From the NCBI GenBank assembly GCA_947058885.1, contig CAMSIF010000002.1, forward strand, positions 1 through 63,407: a stretch of 63,407 nt of DNA, given 5' to 3'. The notes beneath the pieces were generated by a model that saw only the letters and a list, made by a program, of their open reading frames with translations, did not search any database and was not told the DNA's origin. Source of the stretch: an uncultured Clostridia bacterium (GTDB taxonomy: Bacteria > Bacillota > Clostridia > Oscillospirales > Oscillospiraceae). Numbering within the stretch: the stretch's first letter is position 1; every line of letters starts with the position of its first letter. Below, in pieces: positions 34,314 through 42,623 of this stretch. The translations under genes and the position numbers were made by a program.

Positions 34314-35024
34314 GTGTCTATGTCCGCCCGGCGGGAGAGATATAAAAATATCTTGCAGATGATAGAGGAACGATTAACCTTTGGCGAGGACATCAGCTTT
34401 TCCGCCGCAGAGGCCTACAAGCTCCTGCGGACCAACATCCTCTTCGCACTGCCCGACGCGCAGCGGTGCCGCGTCATAGGCGTGACCAGCGCGGGCCGGG
34501 GCGAGGGGAAGAGCACAACCGCTCTGAATCTGTCCCACATGCTGGCGGAGGCGGGCGAGCGGGTGCTGTTGATAGAGGCGGATATGCGGCTGCCCGCCAT
34601 CAGCAGGCGGCTGGGGCTGAGGGCCGCGCCGGGGCTTTCCAATGTGCTGGCCGGACTGCGGAACGCCGGAGAGACGATTCAAAAATCCGGTCTCCACGAG
34701 CGTCTGCAAGTTGTCAGCTCCGGGGATATTCCTCCAAATCCCTCCGAGCTGCTGGGGTCCAGACAAATGAACACGCTGATGGAGACGGTATCCGGCAGCT
34801 ACGACTTTATAGTGATGGACCTGCCTCCGGTCAACGGAGTACCTGACGCACTGGTAGCTTCCAAACTGACGGACGGCATGATTGTGGTGGTGCGGCAGAG
34901 GTACGCGACCCGCCGCGCTCTTGCGGAAGCGATGCAGAAGCTGCAATACGCGGAGGCAAAGGTTTTGGGATTTGTGACGACGTATTCTGAAACCCAGACA
35001 AAAGGGAAAAAATACAAAGGTTAG
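34314..35024 (+). CDS. CpsD/CapB-family tyrosine-protein kinase
   Basis: 236 residues, GTG start after AAGGAG at six bases. P-loop ATPase fold: Walker A AGRGEGKST (about residue 62), Walker A-prime LLIEADMR, Walker B FIVMDLPP. YkwD-like or ParA functions are excluded by the BY-kinase order. These kinases normally carry a C-terminal cluster of tyrosines that they autophosphorylate. Here the tail (TYSETQTKGKKYKG) has only two tyrosines, so the usual cluster is nearly absent. It is paired with the Wzz adaptor. Activity may be weak or directed at other substrates. Confidence 0.85.
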   Translation: MSMSARRERYKNILQMIEERLTFGEDISFSAAEAYKLLRTNILFALPDAQRCRVIGVTSAGRGEGKSTTALNLSHMLAEAGERVLLIEADMRLPAISRRLGLRAAPGLSNVLAGLRNAGETIQKSGLHERLQVVSSGDIPPNPSELLGSRQMNTLMETVSGSYDFIVMDLPPVNGVPDALVASKLTDGMIVVVRQRYATRRALAEAMQKLQYAEAKVLGFVTTYSETQTKGKKYKG

Positions 35025-35067
35025 CAGAAAGGTCTGCCGGCCTGCTATAAGAAAGGAACCAATCAGA

Positions 35068-35958
35068 ATGGACCAGCTAGTTCGCGCTATCACCGCCGGC
35101 GGGCAGGTAAAAGCTGTTGCCGTAACCACAAGGGAACTGACAGAAAGGGCGAGAAATATTCAAAAAACCCTTCCCGTTGCTACCGCCGCCTTGGGACGGA
35201 CCCTGGCGGCCGCCTCCATGATGGGCAACGCCCTCAAGGCGGAGGAGGCCAGCCTGACGCTGCAAATTAAGGGAGGCGGTCCGCTGGGTACGGTGCTGGC
35301 GGTTTCCGACCATCTGGGATGCGTCCGGGGCTACGTCCAGAATCCTCAGGTGGACCTTCCTCTCCGCGAGGACGGCAAACTGGATGTTGGCGGGGCTGTG
35401 GGGAGCAGCGGGACGCTGACGGTCATCAAGGACCTGGGGATGAAAGAACCCTATACCGGCAGCGTAAGCCTTTTGGGCGGAGAGATTGCGGAAGATTTGG
35501 CGGCCTACTTTGTGGAAAGCGAGCAGATTCCCACCGCCAGCGCACTGGGCGTACTGGTGGACCGGGACCAGAGCGTGAAGGCTGCCGGAGGCTATATTAT
35601 CCAGCTTCTTCCTGGCGCGGGAGAGGATGTAATTGCCAAGGTGGAGGGCGGCGTACTGGCCGCCGGACCTGTTACCGCGCTCCTGGACAAAAACCCTGAC
35701 CCAACAGCCCTGCTGCGGACAGTACTCAGCGATTTTGAGATAGAAATTCTGGAGGTTAGTCCCATTTCCTACAAATGTTACTGCAGCCGGGACAGAGTGG
35801 AGCGCGCACTCATCAGCATGGGCGTGGAGGAGTTGGAGGACATGCTGGCCGGACAGGGCGGGTGTGAATTGGGCTGTCAGTTTTGCGACAAAATTTACCG
35901 GTATTCCGCCGGAGAGCTGCAAGAGCTGATTGACCGGCTGAAGTCCCAAAAGAAATAA
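35068..35958 (+). CDS. hslO: Redox-regulated chaperonin Hsp33
   Basis: 296 residues. Holdase chaperone activated when oxidants release zinc from four cysteines. N-domain features DQLVRAITAGGQVKAVAVTTREL and the SLTLQIKGGGPLGTVLA block. The zinc/redox site near the C-terminus is complete: Cys237-x-Cys239 (CYC) and Cys270-x2-Cys273 (CQFC), with an extra Cys266. No signal peptide is seen. The start is supported by AAGAAAGGAACC. The gene is followed by two hairpins, the second a good terminator. Confidence 0.95.
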   Translation: MDQLVRAITAGGQVKAVAVTTRELTERARNIQKTLPVATAALGRTLAAASMMGNALKAEEASLTLQIKGGGPLGTVLAVSDHLGCVRGYVQNPQVDLPLREDGKLDVGGAVGSSGTLTVIKDLGMKEPYTGSVSLLGGEIAEDLAAYFVESEQIPTASALGVLVDRDQSVKAAGGYIIQLLPGAGEDVIAKVEGGVLAAGPVTALLDKNPDPTALLRTVLSDFEIEILEVSPISYKCYCSRDRVERALISMGVEELEDMLAGQGGCELGCQFCDKIYRYSAGELQELIDRLKSQKK

Positions 35959-36011
35959 ACTGGCGGCCAAAAGACCGCCAGCGAAATGCGTGTAGACGCC
36001 CCATCATTTTG

Positions 36012-36051
36012 ACGCCCCGCTGGCAGGGCTCAAAACGGCGGGGCGTTTTTT
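36012..36051 (+). terminator. Rho-independent terminator downstream of hslO
   Basis: Stem ACGCCCCGC (36012-36020) / GCGGGGCGT (36038-36046) with an 17-base loop, then six Ts. It overlaps the last codons of the opposing XRE gene. A weaker hairpin without a U-run (CTGGCGG / CCGCCAG) lies at 35960-35981. Confidence 0.75.
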
Positions 36052-36269
36052 GTGTTTCTGGGGTAGGGAGACCTGGTATCCGTAACCCCCAGAAGATAGT
36101 CGACGCTGGTGTGGTAGTAGTAGGAGAGCTTGACCAGTACGTCTGTAGGGATGTCTCTTTTTCCCGTCTCATAGTAGGAGTAACAGACTTGGGAACAGTT
36201 CAAATAGTCCGCGAGGTTCTTCTGCAACAGGTCGTTGTCCTCCCGCAGCTCCCGGATCCTATGATACAT
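36030..36269 (-). CDS. XRE-family HTH transcriptional regulator
   Basis: 79 residues, almost all one lambda-repressor-type helix-turn-helix (RIRELREDNDLLQKNLADYL, then CSQVCYSYYETGKRDIP as the recognition region, LVKLSYYYHTSVDYLLGVTD). No sensor or dimerisation domain follows. The start is uncertain: ATG at 36269 has AAGGAG nine bases upstream, while a TTG at 36278 directly abuts the site. Just upstream is a perfect 16-bp inverted repeat, a natural place for autoregulation. It stands next to, but divergent from, the LacI gene that begins the sugar island. Confidence 0.85.
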   Translation of the reverse strand: MYHRIRELREDNDLLQKNLADYLNCSQVCYSYYETGKRDIPTDVLVKLSYYYHTSVDYLLGVTDTRSPYPRNTKNAPPF

Positions 36270-36314
36270 TTGATGCAACTCCTTCTGCGTTTGTGATACA
36301 CAAAAAGTATAGGG

Positions 36315-36356
36315 TAAAACGTTTTGTTATCTTGAAAAATATAACAAAACGTTTTA
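36315..36356. promoter_or_regulatory. Operator-like perfect inverted repeat upstream of the XRE gene
   Basis: TAAAACGTTTTGTTAT (36315-36330), 10-bp spacer, ATAACAAAACGTTTTA (36341-36356): perfect 16-bp arms, each also holding the self-complementary decamer AAAACGTTTT. A minus-strand TATACT (36311-36306) lies next to one arm, so bound protein would cover the XRE promoter. Confidence 0.7.
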
Positions 36357-36515
36357 TCATTGAGTAGAGCAAAACTGCTGGTAAGGGATTGCCGCAGATT
36401 TTTGGGGAAAGCTTTTGTTGGAGCGGGCGGCGCGCATTTCCAAGAGCTGGAAGCGGTTCGGCAGTATTCTACATTTTTGCTGTTTCTGCGATGGGATTTT
36501 GTATAGAATAGCATA

Positions 36516-36544
36516 TTTACGTAACAAAGTTTCGTAGCTATCAT
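36516..36544 (+). promoter_or_regulatory. Predicted promoter of the LacI gene
   Basis: TTTACG (36516-36521), 17 bp, TATCAT (36539-36544), 75 bp before the LacI start. A moderate match. The stretch 36357-36515 contains nothing else I can name. Confidence 0.45.
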
Positions 36545-36619
36545 ACAAGTAAAGTGAATCCCTGGAGCCGCAATGTTGTTCAAAATGACAAAACAATAGA
36601 GGACGAAGGGGACAAAGCT

Positions 36620-37627
36620 ATGAGAAAGATTACGTTGGAAGACATTGCCCGCATGGCGGGCGTATCCAAAGCCACCGTCTCCCGTGTACTCAACGGGAAA
36701 AAAGATGGCTACAGCCGGGAGACAGGAGACCGGGTCCGGCAGCTGCTGGAGGACGTAGGCTACCTGCGGACAGAGGGCCAGATGCCCTACCTGGGCCGGA
36801 CGAAGTCCATCGGCCTTATCCTGCCGGATATCACAAATCCATTTTTTCAGAGCATTGCGGACGCCGTAGAGGACTACGCCTACCAGCAGGATTATACCCT
36901 GCTGCTGGGAGGAACGCGGCTTTCGGCGGAACGGGAGCAAAAGTTCATCAGTGCCTTTGTCACCAAGCGGGTGGACGGCATCATTATGGTGGTGGCGTCG
37001 GGGAACCAGACGGCGCTCCAGCTGCTGGACCGCTACCGGGTTCCCAGCGTGCTGCTGGACCGCAGGTACGCGGGAGCAAATCCCTTTCAGGCAGGCGTGT
37101 TTGTAGACAGCATGTACCCCATCTACCTGGCCTGCGAGCATCTGATCAAACACAATTGCCAGCATCTGGTGTTTATCTCTGGTCCGGAGGGCGTTTCCAC
37201 CGCCCGGGAGCGGTTTGACGGTTACCGGACCGCCTTGAGCCAATACGCCATTGACCTGGATGCCAACTTGGTCTGCTACGGCGACTACACCATCCGCTCC
37301 GGATATGAGTGTATGGCGCAGATTATTCAGTCCAATATTCACTTTGACGCCATTATTGCGGCCAACGATTTTATGGCCATTGGAGCTCTCGCCGCAGTCC
37401 GGGAGGCTGGAATTCCCGTGCCGGACGAGGTGGAAATTATCGGCTTCGACGGCATTGACATCTGCGAGTATATCACGCCAACCCTCTCCACGATTGTCCA
37501 GCCCGCCTATGAAATGGGCAGGAAGTCGGCGGAGCTGCTGTTTAACCTCATCCACGGTATCCCGATTAAGCATCCCTACGTGAGTATGGAGGCGAAACTG
37601 GCTCTGCGGGGGACCACCAGGGAGTAG
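36620..37627 (+). CDS. LacI-family transcriptional regulator
   Basis: 335 residues. DNA-binding helix-turn-helix at residues 4-23 (TLEDIARMAGVSKATVSRVL) with hinge region, then a periplasmic-binding-protein-like sensor (GLILPDITNPFFQSIADAVEDYAYQ, HLVFISGP, IIAANDFMAIGAL, IGFDGIDICEYITPTLSTI). Typical length. It is first in a 25-kb same-strand run of sugar genes, so it probably represses or activates them in response to a sugar. The inducer is unknown. The frame is open from 36554, but ATG at 36620 follows GAAGGGG and matches the family start. No palindromic CRE-type operator was certain upstream. Confidence 0.9.
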   Translation: MRKITLEDIARMAGVSKATVSRVLNGKKDGYSRETGDRVRQLLEDVGYLRTEGQMPYLGRTKSIGLILPDITNPFFQSIADAVEDYAYQQDYTLLLGGTRLSAEREQKFISAFVTKRVDGIIMVVASGNQTALQLLDRYRVPSVLLDRRYAGANPFQAGVFVDSMYPIYLACEHLIKHNCQHLVFISGPEGVSTARERFDGYRTALSQYAIDLDANLVCYGDYTIRSGYECMAQIIQSNIHFDAIIAANDFMAIGALAAVREAGIPVPDEVEIIGFDGIDICEYITPTLSTIVQPAYEMGRKSAELLFNLIHGIPIKHPYVSMEAKLALRGTTRE

Positions 37628-37691
37628 CTGAGAGAAAGATTTTGTCCGCACCATGTTTCATGAGGAAATAAAAAGCAATTTGGAGGCAAAA

Positions 37692-38087
37692 ATGAGAAAA
37701 GAGGGAATTCTGAACCCGGCGTTGGAAAACGCCATCGCTGCGGTGGGCCACACCGAATACCTGGTGGTAGGGGACTGCGGCCTGCCTATGCCCAAGGAGG
37801 CAAACATTCTGGACCTGTCGTTAGTGCGGGGCGTACCCACCTTTATGCAGGTCTTGGAAGCCGTAAAGGATGAGATGGTAATTGAGTCGTTCATCTACGC
37901 GGAGGAGGCGGACAAGGTCAATCCCGGTATAGTGGAACAGATTCGCCAAGCGCTGCCGGGCATTCCGTCGGTCAAGATGTCCCATGAGGATTTCAAAAAG
38001 GAGACCCAGCGGGCCAGAACTGTAATCCGGACCGGGGAGTACAGCTCCTACGCCAATATTATTTTGGTTGGCGGCGTGAACTTCTGA
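37692..38087 (+). CDS. RbsD/FucU-family sugar mutarotase
   Basis: 131 residues. Catalyses anomer or ring interconversion of ribose or fucose-like sugars so transporters and kinases see the right form. Family blocks: GILNPALENAIAAVGHTEYLVVGDCGLPMPK (the His is catalytic), FMQVLEAVKDEM, ARTVIRTGEYSSYANIILVGGVNF. The ATG at 37692 follows GGAGG with five-base spacing and gives the standard length. A longer frame from 37653 is less likely. FucU- and RbsD-type cannot be separated here. With a rhamnosidase in the operon a deoxyhexose substrate is possible. Confidence 0.85.
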   Translation: MRKEGILNPALENAIAAVGHTEYLVVGDCGLPMPKEANILDLSLVRGVPTFMQVLEAVKDEMVIESFIYAEEADKVNPGIVEQIRQALPGIPSVKMSHEDFKKETQRARTVIRTGEYSSYANIILVGGVNF

Positions 38088-38164
38088 CCCCTCTCCCGCC
38101 GGGACGGGGCCGGACGGCCATCTACTTATAAACAAAATTTACATTAGAAAGGGAGCGAAGTCAA

Positions 38165-39187
38165 ATGGAAGTCATGAAAGCTGCTGTATTTGAGAGGGAA
38201 GGGTCTTTTGTTCTGAAGGATGTCCCTGTGCCTCAGATTGAGGCGGAGGACCAGGTCATTGTAGAGGTCGAGGCGTGCAGCATCTGCGGTACGGACGTGC
38301 ATATCACCGCCACACCTCCGGGATACATCGCCACCCCTGGTACGACGCTGGGCCATGAGTTCTGCGGTCATATCATTGCCAAGGGCGCGGCGGTCAAGCA
38401 CCTGAACATCGGCGACCGGGTAGTGGCCAACCCCAACAACTACTGCGGTAACTGCGTCTACTGCCGTAAGAACCTGCCCAATGAGTGCGAGCATATCGAG
38501 GCCCTAGGCATTGACTACGACGGCGCGTTCGCCAAATACTGCCGTATCAACAGCAAGGTTGCCTACAAGATTTCTGAAGATGTCCCCGCGGAAGTGGCGG
38601 CCTGCGTGGAGCCTCTGGCCTGCGCGGTCAACGGTCTGAACAAAATCAACATCAAGCCCAGCGACAGCGCGGTGGTGATTGGCTGCGGTCCTATCGGCAT
38701 GTTGATTGGTATGCTGCTGAAAGCCTCCGGCGCCAGCAAGATTTATATGCTGGAGACAGTGGACTACCGCATTGATTTCGTAAAGAAGCTGGGGATTGCC
38801 ACCCGTGTCATCAACCCCATCAAGGAGGACGCGAAGGCGATTATTCTGGAAGAAACCGGCATTGGCGCGGACTTCGTTCTGGACGTCACCGGCTCTCAGG
38901 CGGTACCCAGTATTGATTTTACCCGCAAGGGCGGCACGGTAGTACTCTTCGGCGTAAACAAGCGGGCGCGGGCGGAGCTGGCGCAGTGCGAGATTACCAC
39001 CAAGGAAATTTCCGTTCTGGGTACCTGGCTCGCCAACGCCACCTTCCCCAAGGCGGTGAGCATCGTGGAGCAGAAGGCCATTGACGTGGGTGCGCTGGTT
39101 ACGGATGTAATGCCGCTGGACCTGATTCACGAGGGCCTGGAAAAGCTGGCGAAGGGACAGGCTGTGAAAGTGATTATTACACCCTGA
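38165..39187 (+). CDS. Zinc-dependent polyol/sugar dehydrogenase (medium-chain ADH)
   Basis: 340 residues. Catalytic zinc ligands: Cys in ACSICGTDVH and His-Glu in GHEFCGHII. The structural zinc loop is CGNCVYCRKNLPNEC with four cysteines. The Rossmann motif is VVIGCGPIGMLIGM with an acidic residue at the end of strand two (LETVD), favouring NAD. It fits the sorbitol/threonine-dehydrogenase group, and oxidation of a sugar alcohol or secondary alcohol is expected. Either the ATG at 38165 (after AAAGGGAG) or the one at 38174 may be used. A small hairpin (39209-39224) lies before the next gene. Confidence 0.88.
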   Translation: MEVMKAAVFEREGSFVLKDVPVPQIEAEDQVIVEVEACSICGTDVHITATPPGYIATPGTTLGHEFCGHIIAKGAAVKHLNIGDRVVANPNNYCGNCVYCRKNLPNECEHIEALGIDYDGAFAKYCRINSKVAYKISEDVPAEVAACVEPLACAVNGLNKINIKPSDSAVVIGCGPIGMLIGMLLKASGASKIYMLETVDYRIDFVKKLGIATRVINPIKEDAKAIILEETGIGADFVLDVTGSQAVPSIDFTRKGGTVVLFGVNKRARAELAQCEITTKEISVLGTWLANATFPKAVSIVEQKAIDVGALVTDVMPLDLIHEGLEKLAKGQAVKVIITP

Positions 39188-39265
39188 CGGTTTCCCTTTT
39201 GGGCTTTTTGCCGCAATGGCGGCATAAAGAGATACTTAAAAATTCGGACAGAAAGGAAGAATGAG

Positions 39266-40702
39266 ATGAAACGTTTTAGGAAGGCACTGGTTATCTTGCT
39301 GGCGTTGGCAATGGTTATGAGTCTCTTTGCCGGCTGCAACGGAAACAGCGGCAACAACAACGGCGGCTCCCCCAACAATGGCGGCGAACCCAACTCCAAC
39401 GGCGGAGAGGGAGGCATCGCCGGAAAGAGCATCACCCTCATCACCAGCGATAAGTCTTACGAGGGCCAGGCGGATGCCTACGAGGCGGCGGTCCAGGCCT
39501 TCAACGAGGCCACCGGCGCGAATATGAACATCACATTCCAGGGCAAGTGGACCGACCTGATTCAGACCCTTCAGGCGGCCAAAATTTCCGGTGAGAAGTA
39601 CGATATGACCAGCGTTGGCTCCGGAAACCTGCACCAGTCCATCGCCAAGAGCGGTCTGGTCATGGATATTACGGAGATTGTAGAGCCCCTTAAGGATCGC
39701 TTCGTGGGCGACTCCCTGTCCCATCACACCATCGGCGGACACGTCTTTGGTATCCCTCACGGCACCGTTTCCACCATGGGCGTCTTCTACAACAAGACCA
39801 TGCTGGACGAGCTGGGCTTCACTCTGGAGAACGGCTACACCTATGAGGATCTGAAAACCATCTGCGAGGCGGTCAAGTCCCAGAAGGGCATCACGCCCAT
39901 TATCCACGACGGCGCGTCCTCTTGGTGGTGGCCCTCCTGGTTCTTCTTCACCTACGCCCAGGAGTCCGGCAACAAGTCCGAGGCTGAGCTGGAAAAGATT
40001 CTTCGCGGGGAGAGAAGCTGGGTAGAGGACGACATCATTGCCGCCTTTGACGACATCAAGATGTTCTTTGACGACGGCCTGATTGGCGCCGAGTCCCTGG
40101 AGACGGACACAGAAGCCGCTGCGGCGAACTTCGTCCAGCAGAACGCGGCCTTCTACTTCTGCACCGCCACCAACTACGTCAAGTTCAAGGGAGCGGACTT
40201 TGAAATCGGCTATGTCGCCTACCCGGTGCTGGTGGACGGCGCTACGCCCCAGTCCTCCGGCGGCGCGGACGAGGCGCTGAACATTCTGACCCTGGGGAAC
40301 CCGGACAATCTGGATGTCTGCGCGGCCGCTCTGGAATATTTCACCCGGCCCGAGGTGGCGGCCCCCATGTTTGAGCCCACCCAGAACTTTGGTTATTCCA
40401 TCGTGGGCGTGGACGGACACAAGACCCCGATTTCCGACGCGGCCTTTGAGCTCTTCACCGACTATACCATTATGTACCTCGACTGGTACTGGGCCGCTGA
40501 GCACAACGACGCCGTTATTGCCGCCATTCAGGGCCTGACCACAGGCGAATATGACGGACAGTCCGCCGCGCAGTACGTGCAGGACGCCTATGACGCCACC
40601 GTTTCTCAGGACGACTACACCTACGAGTGGTGGAACACCTGGACAGAGGACGACTGGGCCGCGGTTGCGCCGGCGTATGTCCCGGCCATCAACGCGGGCT
40701 GA
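39266..40702 (+). CDS. Sugar ABC transporter substrate-binding lipoprotein
   Basis: 478 residues. Signal peptide ending in lipobox LFAGC (Cys24), then a Gly/Asn/Ser-rich spacer of about 30 residues that tethers the receptor. The mature domain is a family 1 carbohydrate-binding fold: VQAFNEATGANMNITFQGKWTDLIQTLQAA, FGIPHGTVSTMGVFYNKTMLDELGF and a Trp-rich region (GASSWWWPSWFF) suited to stacking on sugar rings. Two permease genes follow, but no sugar-type ATPase, which is common where MsmK-like ATPases are shared. Ribosome site GAAAGGAAG. Confidence 0.92.
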   Translation: MKRFRKALVILLALAMVMSLFAGCNGNSGNNNGGSPNNGGEPNSNGGEGGIAGKSITLITSDKSYEGQADAYEAAVQAFNEATGANMNITFQGKWTDLIQTLQAAKISGEKYDMTSVGSGNLHQSIAKSGLVMDITEIVEPLKDRFVGDSLSHHTIGGHVFGIPHGTVSTMGVFYNKTMLDELGFTLENGYTYEDLKTICEAVKSQKGITPIIHDGASSWWWPSWFFFTYAQESGNKSEAELEKILRGERSWVEDDIIAAFDDIKMFFDDGLIGAESLETDTEAAAANFVQQNAAFYFCTATNYVKFKGADFEIGYVAYPVLVDGATPQSSGGADEALNILTLGNPDNLDVCAAALEYFTRPEVAAPMFEPTQNFGYSIVGVDGHKTPISDAAFELFTDYTIMYLDWYWAAEHNDAVIAAIQGLTTGEYDGQSAAQYVQDAYDATVSQDDYTYEWWNTWTEDDWAAVAPAYVPAINAG

Positions 40703-40735
40703 CCGGCATAAGTTCCTTTCACGAATCGAGAATCA

Positions 40736-40773
40736 GGCGGCCCACTGGGCGGAGAGATCGCCGGTGGGCCGCC
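40736..40773 (+). repeat. Intercistronic stem-loop between binding protein and permease genes
   Basis: Perfect 10-bp stem GGCGGCCCAC / GTGGGCCGCC with an 18-base loop that can pair further (GGCG/CGCC), no U-run. Such hairpins after a binding-protein gene often protect its mRNA so that it outnumbers the permeases. Confidence 0.65.
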
Positions 40774-40804
40774 GGATTTCAATTGCGGACCGGAGGAAAA
40801 TGAC

Positions 40805-41737
40805 ATGATGAAGAAGCCATCTGCTGAACAGACGCTGGGCGGCAGGCTCAAGGGGAACCGGAGCGACAAGGCGTTTCCATATTTGATGATAGCCCCCGCG
40901 ATTCTGCTGTTCTGCGTCTTTGTAATCTACCCGTTTGCCCAGGGCTTTATTTCCAGCTTTCATAAATGGGACGGGCTGTCCCCCATGAAGTGGCTGGGGC
41001 TGCGCAACTACGAGAATATTATGCAGGACAGCCTGTTCTGGGGGGCAATGAAAAATACGTTCCTCTACGCAATCCTGGTTACCATTATCAAAAATATTTT
41101 TGCTCTCCTCCTGGCCCTGTTCCTGGTGAAAAAGGTCCTGCCGGGCAGGACGCTCTTCCGGACGGCGGTATATCTGCCGGTCACCATGTCCTATGTGGTT
41201 ATCGGCGTACTGTGGATGTGGATTTTCAACCCCACGTTTGGCCTTCTCAACCCGCTTCTGGAGTTCATGGGACTTGGCGGGCTGATTCGGGGCTGGCTCA
41301 GCGATCCGGATGTAGCGATATATTCCGTCATCTGGGTGGACATCTGGAAGTGGACCGGTTTCCATATGGTCATGTATGTGGCGGGCCTCAACAGCATTCC
41401 GGAGGACTACTATGAGGCGGCGGCCATCGACGGGGCCAGCAGCTGGCAGCGGTTCTGGAAAATTACGATTCCCCAGCTCAACAGCACGATTTTCACAAAC
41501 CTTCTTATGTCGGTAACCGGCGCCTTTACCTCCAACTACGCGCTGGTGAACGTTATGACCGGCGGCGGTCCCAACAACGCTACCGAGGTCGCGGCAACCT
41601 ATATCGTCAAGACGGGACTGAAATACGTCAACCTTGGCAAAGCCAACGCCATGACCTTTGTGCTGTTCATTTTCACGCTGGTCTTCGGAATGATTCAGCT
41701 GAAAACGATCGTCCGGGACGAGAATTACGACCATTAG
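40805..41737 (+). CDS. Sugar ABC transporter permease (MalF type)
   Basis: 310 residues, six membrane segments. Features: PAILLFCVFVIYPFAQGFISSF in TM1, the long cytoplasmic N-terminus (KKPSAEQTLGGRLKG), and the EAA loop EDYYEAAAIDGASSWQRFWKITIPQL (about residue 200) that docks the ATPase. It forms the channel with the downstream MalG-type permease. Two adjacent ATGs at 40805 and 40808 are possible. GGAGG supports either. Confidence 0.93.
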   Translation: MMKKPSAEQTLGGRLKGNRSDKAFPYLMIAPAILLFCVFVIYPFAQGFISSFHKWDGLSPMKWLGLRNYENIMQDSLFWGAMKNTFLYAILVTIIKNIFALLLALFLVKKVLPGRTLFRTAVYLPVTMSYVVIGVLWMWIFNPTFGLLNPLLEFMGLGGLIRGWLSDPDVAIYSVIWVDIWKWTGFHMVMYVAGLNSIPEDYYEAAAIDGASSWQRFWKITIPQLNSTIFTNLLMSVTGAFTSNYALVNVMTGGGPNNATEVAATYIVKTGLKYVNLGKANAMTFVLFIFTLVFGMIQLKTIVRDENYDH

Positions 41738-41754
41738 AAAGTAGGGGTGGAACG

Positions 41755-42594
41755 ATGGTTGAAAAGAAAACTTCCAAAGTCGTGGTTATGGTAATTGGCT
41801 ACGCGGCCATGATTGTCTGTCTGCTGCTATGCGTTTACCCCCTGATTTGGATGGTATTCGGCTCGTTGAAGACGACAAACGATTTCTATACCAATATCTG
41901 GGGTCCGCCAATCAAGTTCATCTGGGAAAATTACGTGGAGGCATGGCGGCGGGCTGATATGGGCCGGCGTTACCTCAACAGCGTCTTTATCACAGGGCTC
42001 TTCCTGCTCATTAACATCCCCACCGCCTGCTGCGCGGCCTACTCCTTCGCCCGCCTGCGGTTCAAGGGACAGCAGAAGCTGTATCTGTTCCTGCTGTGCG
42101 GCATCATGATCCCCACCGGGGTGCTGACGCTGCCGCTGTACTCCACTATGGTAAGCCTGGGTCTCATCAACTCACGGGTGGGCCTGGCGATCACCTACGC
42201 GGGTACCTCCGTTGCCTTTTCCACCTTTATGATGCGCGGATTCTTTATCTCCCTGCCGAAGGGACTGGAGGAGGCGGCCTGTATCGACGGCTGCACGATG
42301 TTCGGGGCGTTCCGGCGGGTCATTCTGCCGCTGACCAAGCCGGGCATTATGATACTGGTAATCTACAACGGCCTCTCCAACTGGACGGAGTATCATCTGG
42401 CCAGTCTGGTGCTGCCCAGCGCCGCCAAGCAGACGGTTCCGGTAGGTATGGCTCTGTTCCAGGCCAATAACGCCATTGAGTACCCGGTATTGTTCGCGGC
42501 GTTATCTCTGGCCACGGTGCCGATGGTCATTGTCTATATTCTGTGTCAGAAGAGCTTTATTTCCGGCATGACCGCCGGCGCGGTTAAGGGCTGA
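41755..42594 (+). CDS. Sugar ABC transporter permease (MalG type)
   Basis: 279 residues, six membrane segments. Typical YPLIWMVFGSLKTTNDF after TM1 and the EAA loop PKGLEEAACIDGCTMFGAFRRVILPLTKPG (about residue 175-200). Pairs with the MalF-type gene 18 bp upstream. Together with the lipoprotein they make a CUT1-type importer for an oligosaccharide or glycoside. The start follows GGGGTGGAACG. The next gene, a rhamnosidase, begins 30 bp later. Confidence 0.93.
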   Translation: MVEKKTSKVVVMVIGYAAMIVCLLLCVYPLIWMVFGSLKTTNDFYTNIWGPPIKFIWENYVEAWRRADMGRRYLNSVFITGLFLLINIPTACCAAYSFARLRFKGQQKLYLFLLCGIMIPTGVLTLPLYSTMVSLGLINSRVGLAITYAGTSVAFSTFMMRGFFISLPKGLEEAACIDGCTMFGAFRRVILPLTKPGIMILVIYNGLSNWTEYHLASLVLPSAAKQTVPVGMALFQANNAIEYPVLFAALSLATVPMVIVYILCQKSFISGMTAGAVKG

Positions 42595-42623
42595 GCGGAA
42601 ACCGGAAAGGAGGGGCAATCTAA

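Noticed and set aside
36357-36596. 79-codon minus-strand frame between the XRE and LacI genes
   Set aside because: No ribosome site and no domain; the region is AT-rich and holds the LacI promoter.
39330-39420. Possible repeat array near the start of the sugar-binding protein
   Set aside because: It is the Gly/Asn/Ser-rich linker after the lipid anchor, with irregular codons.
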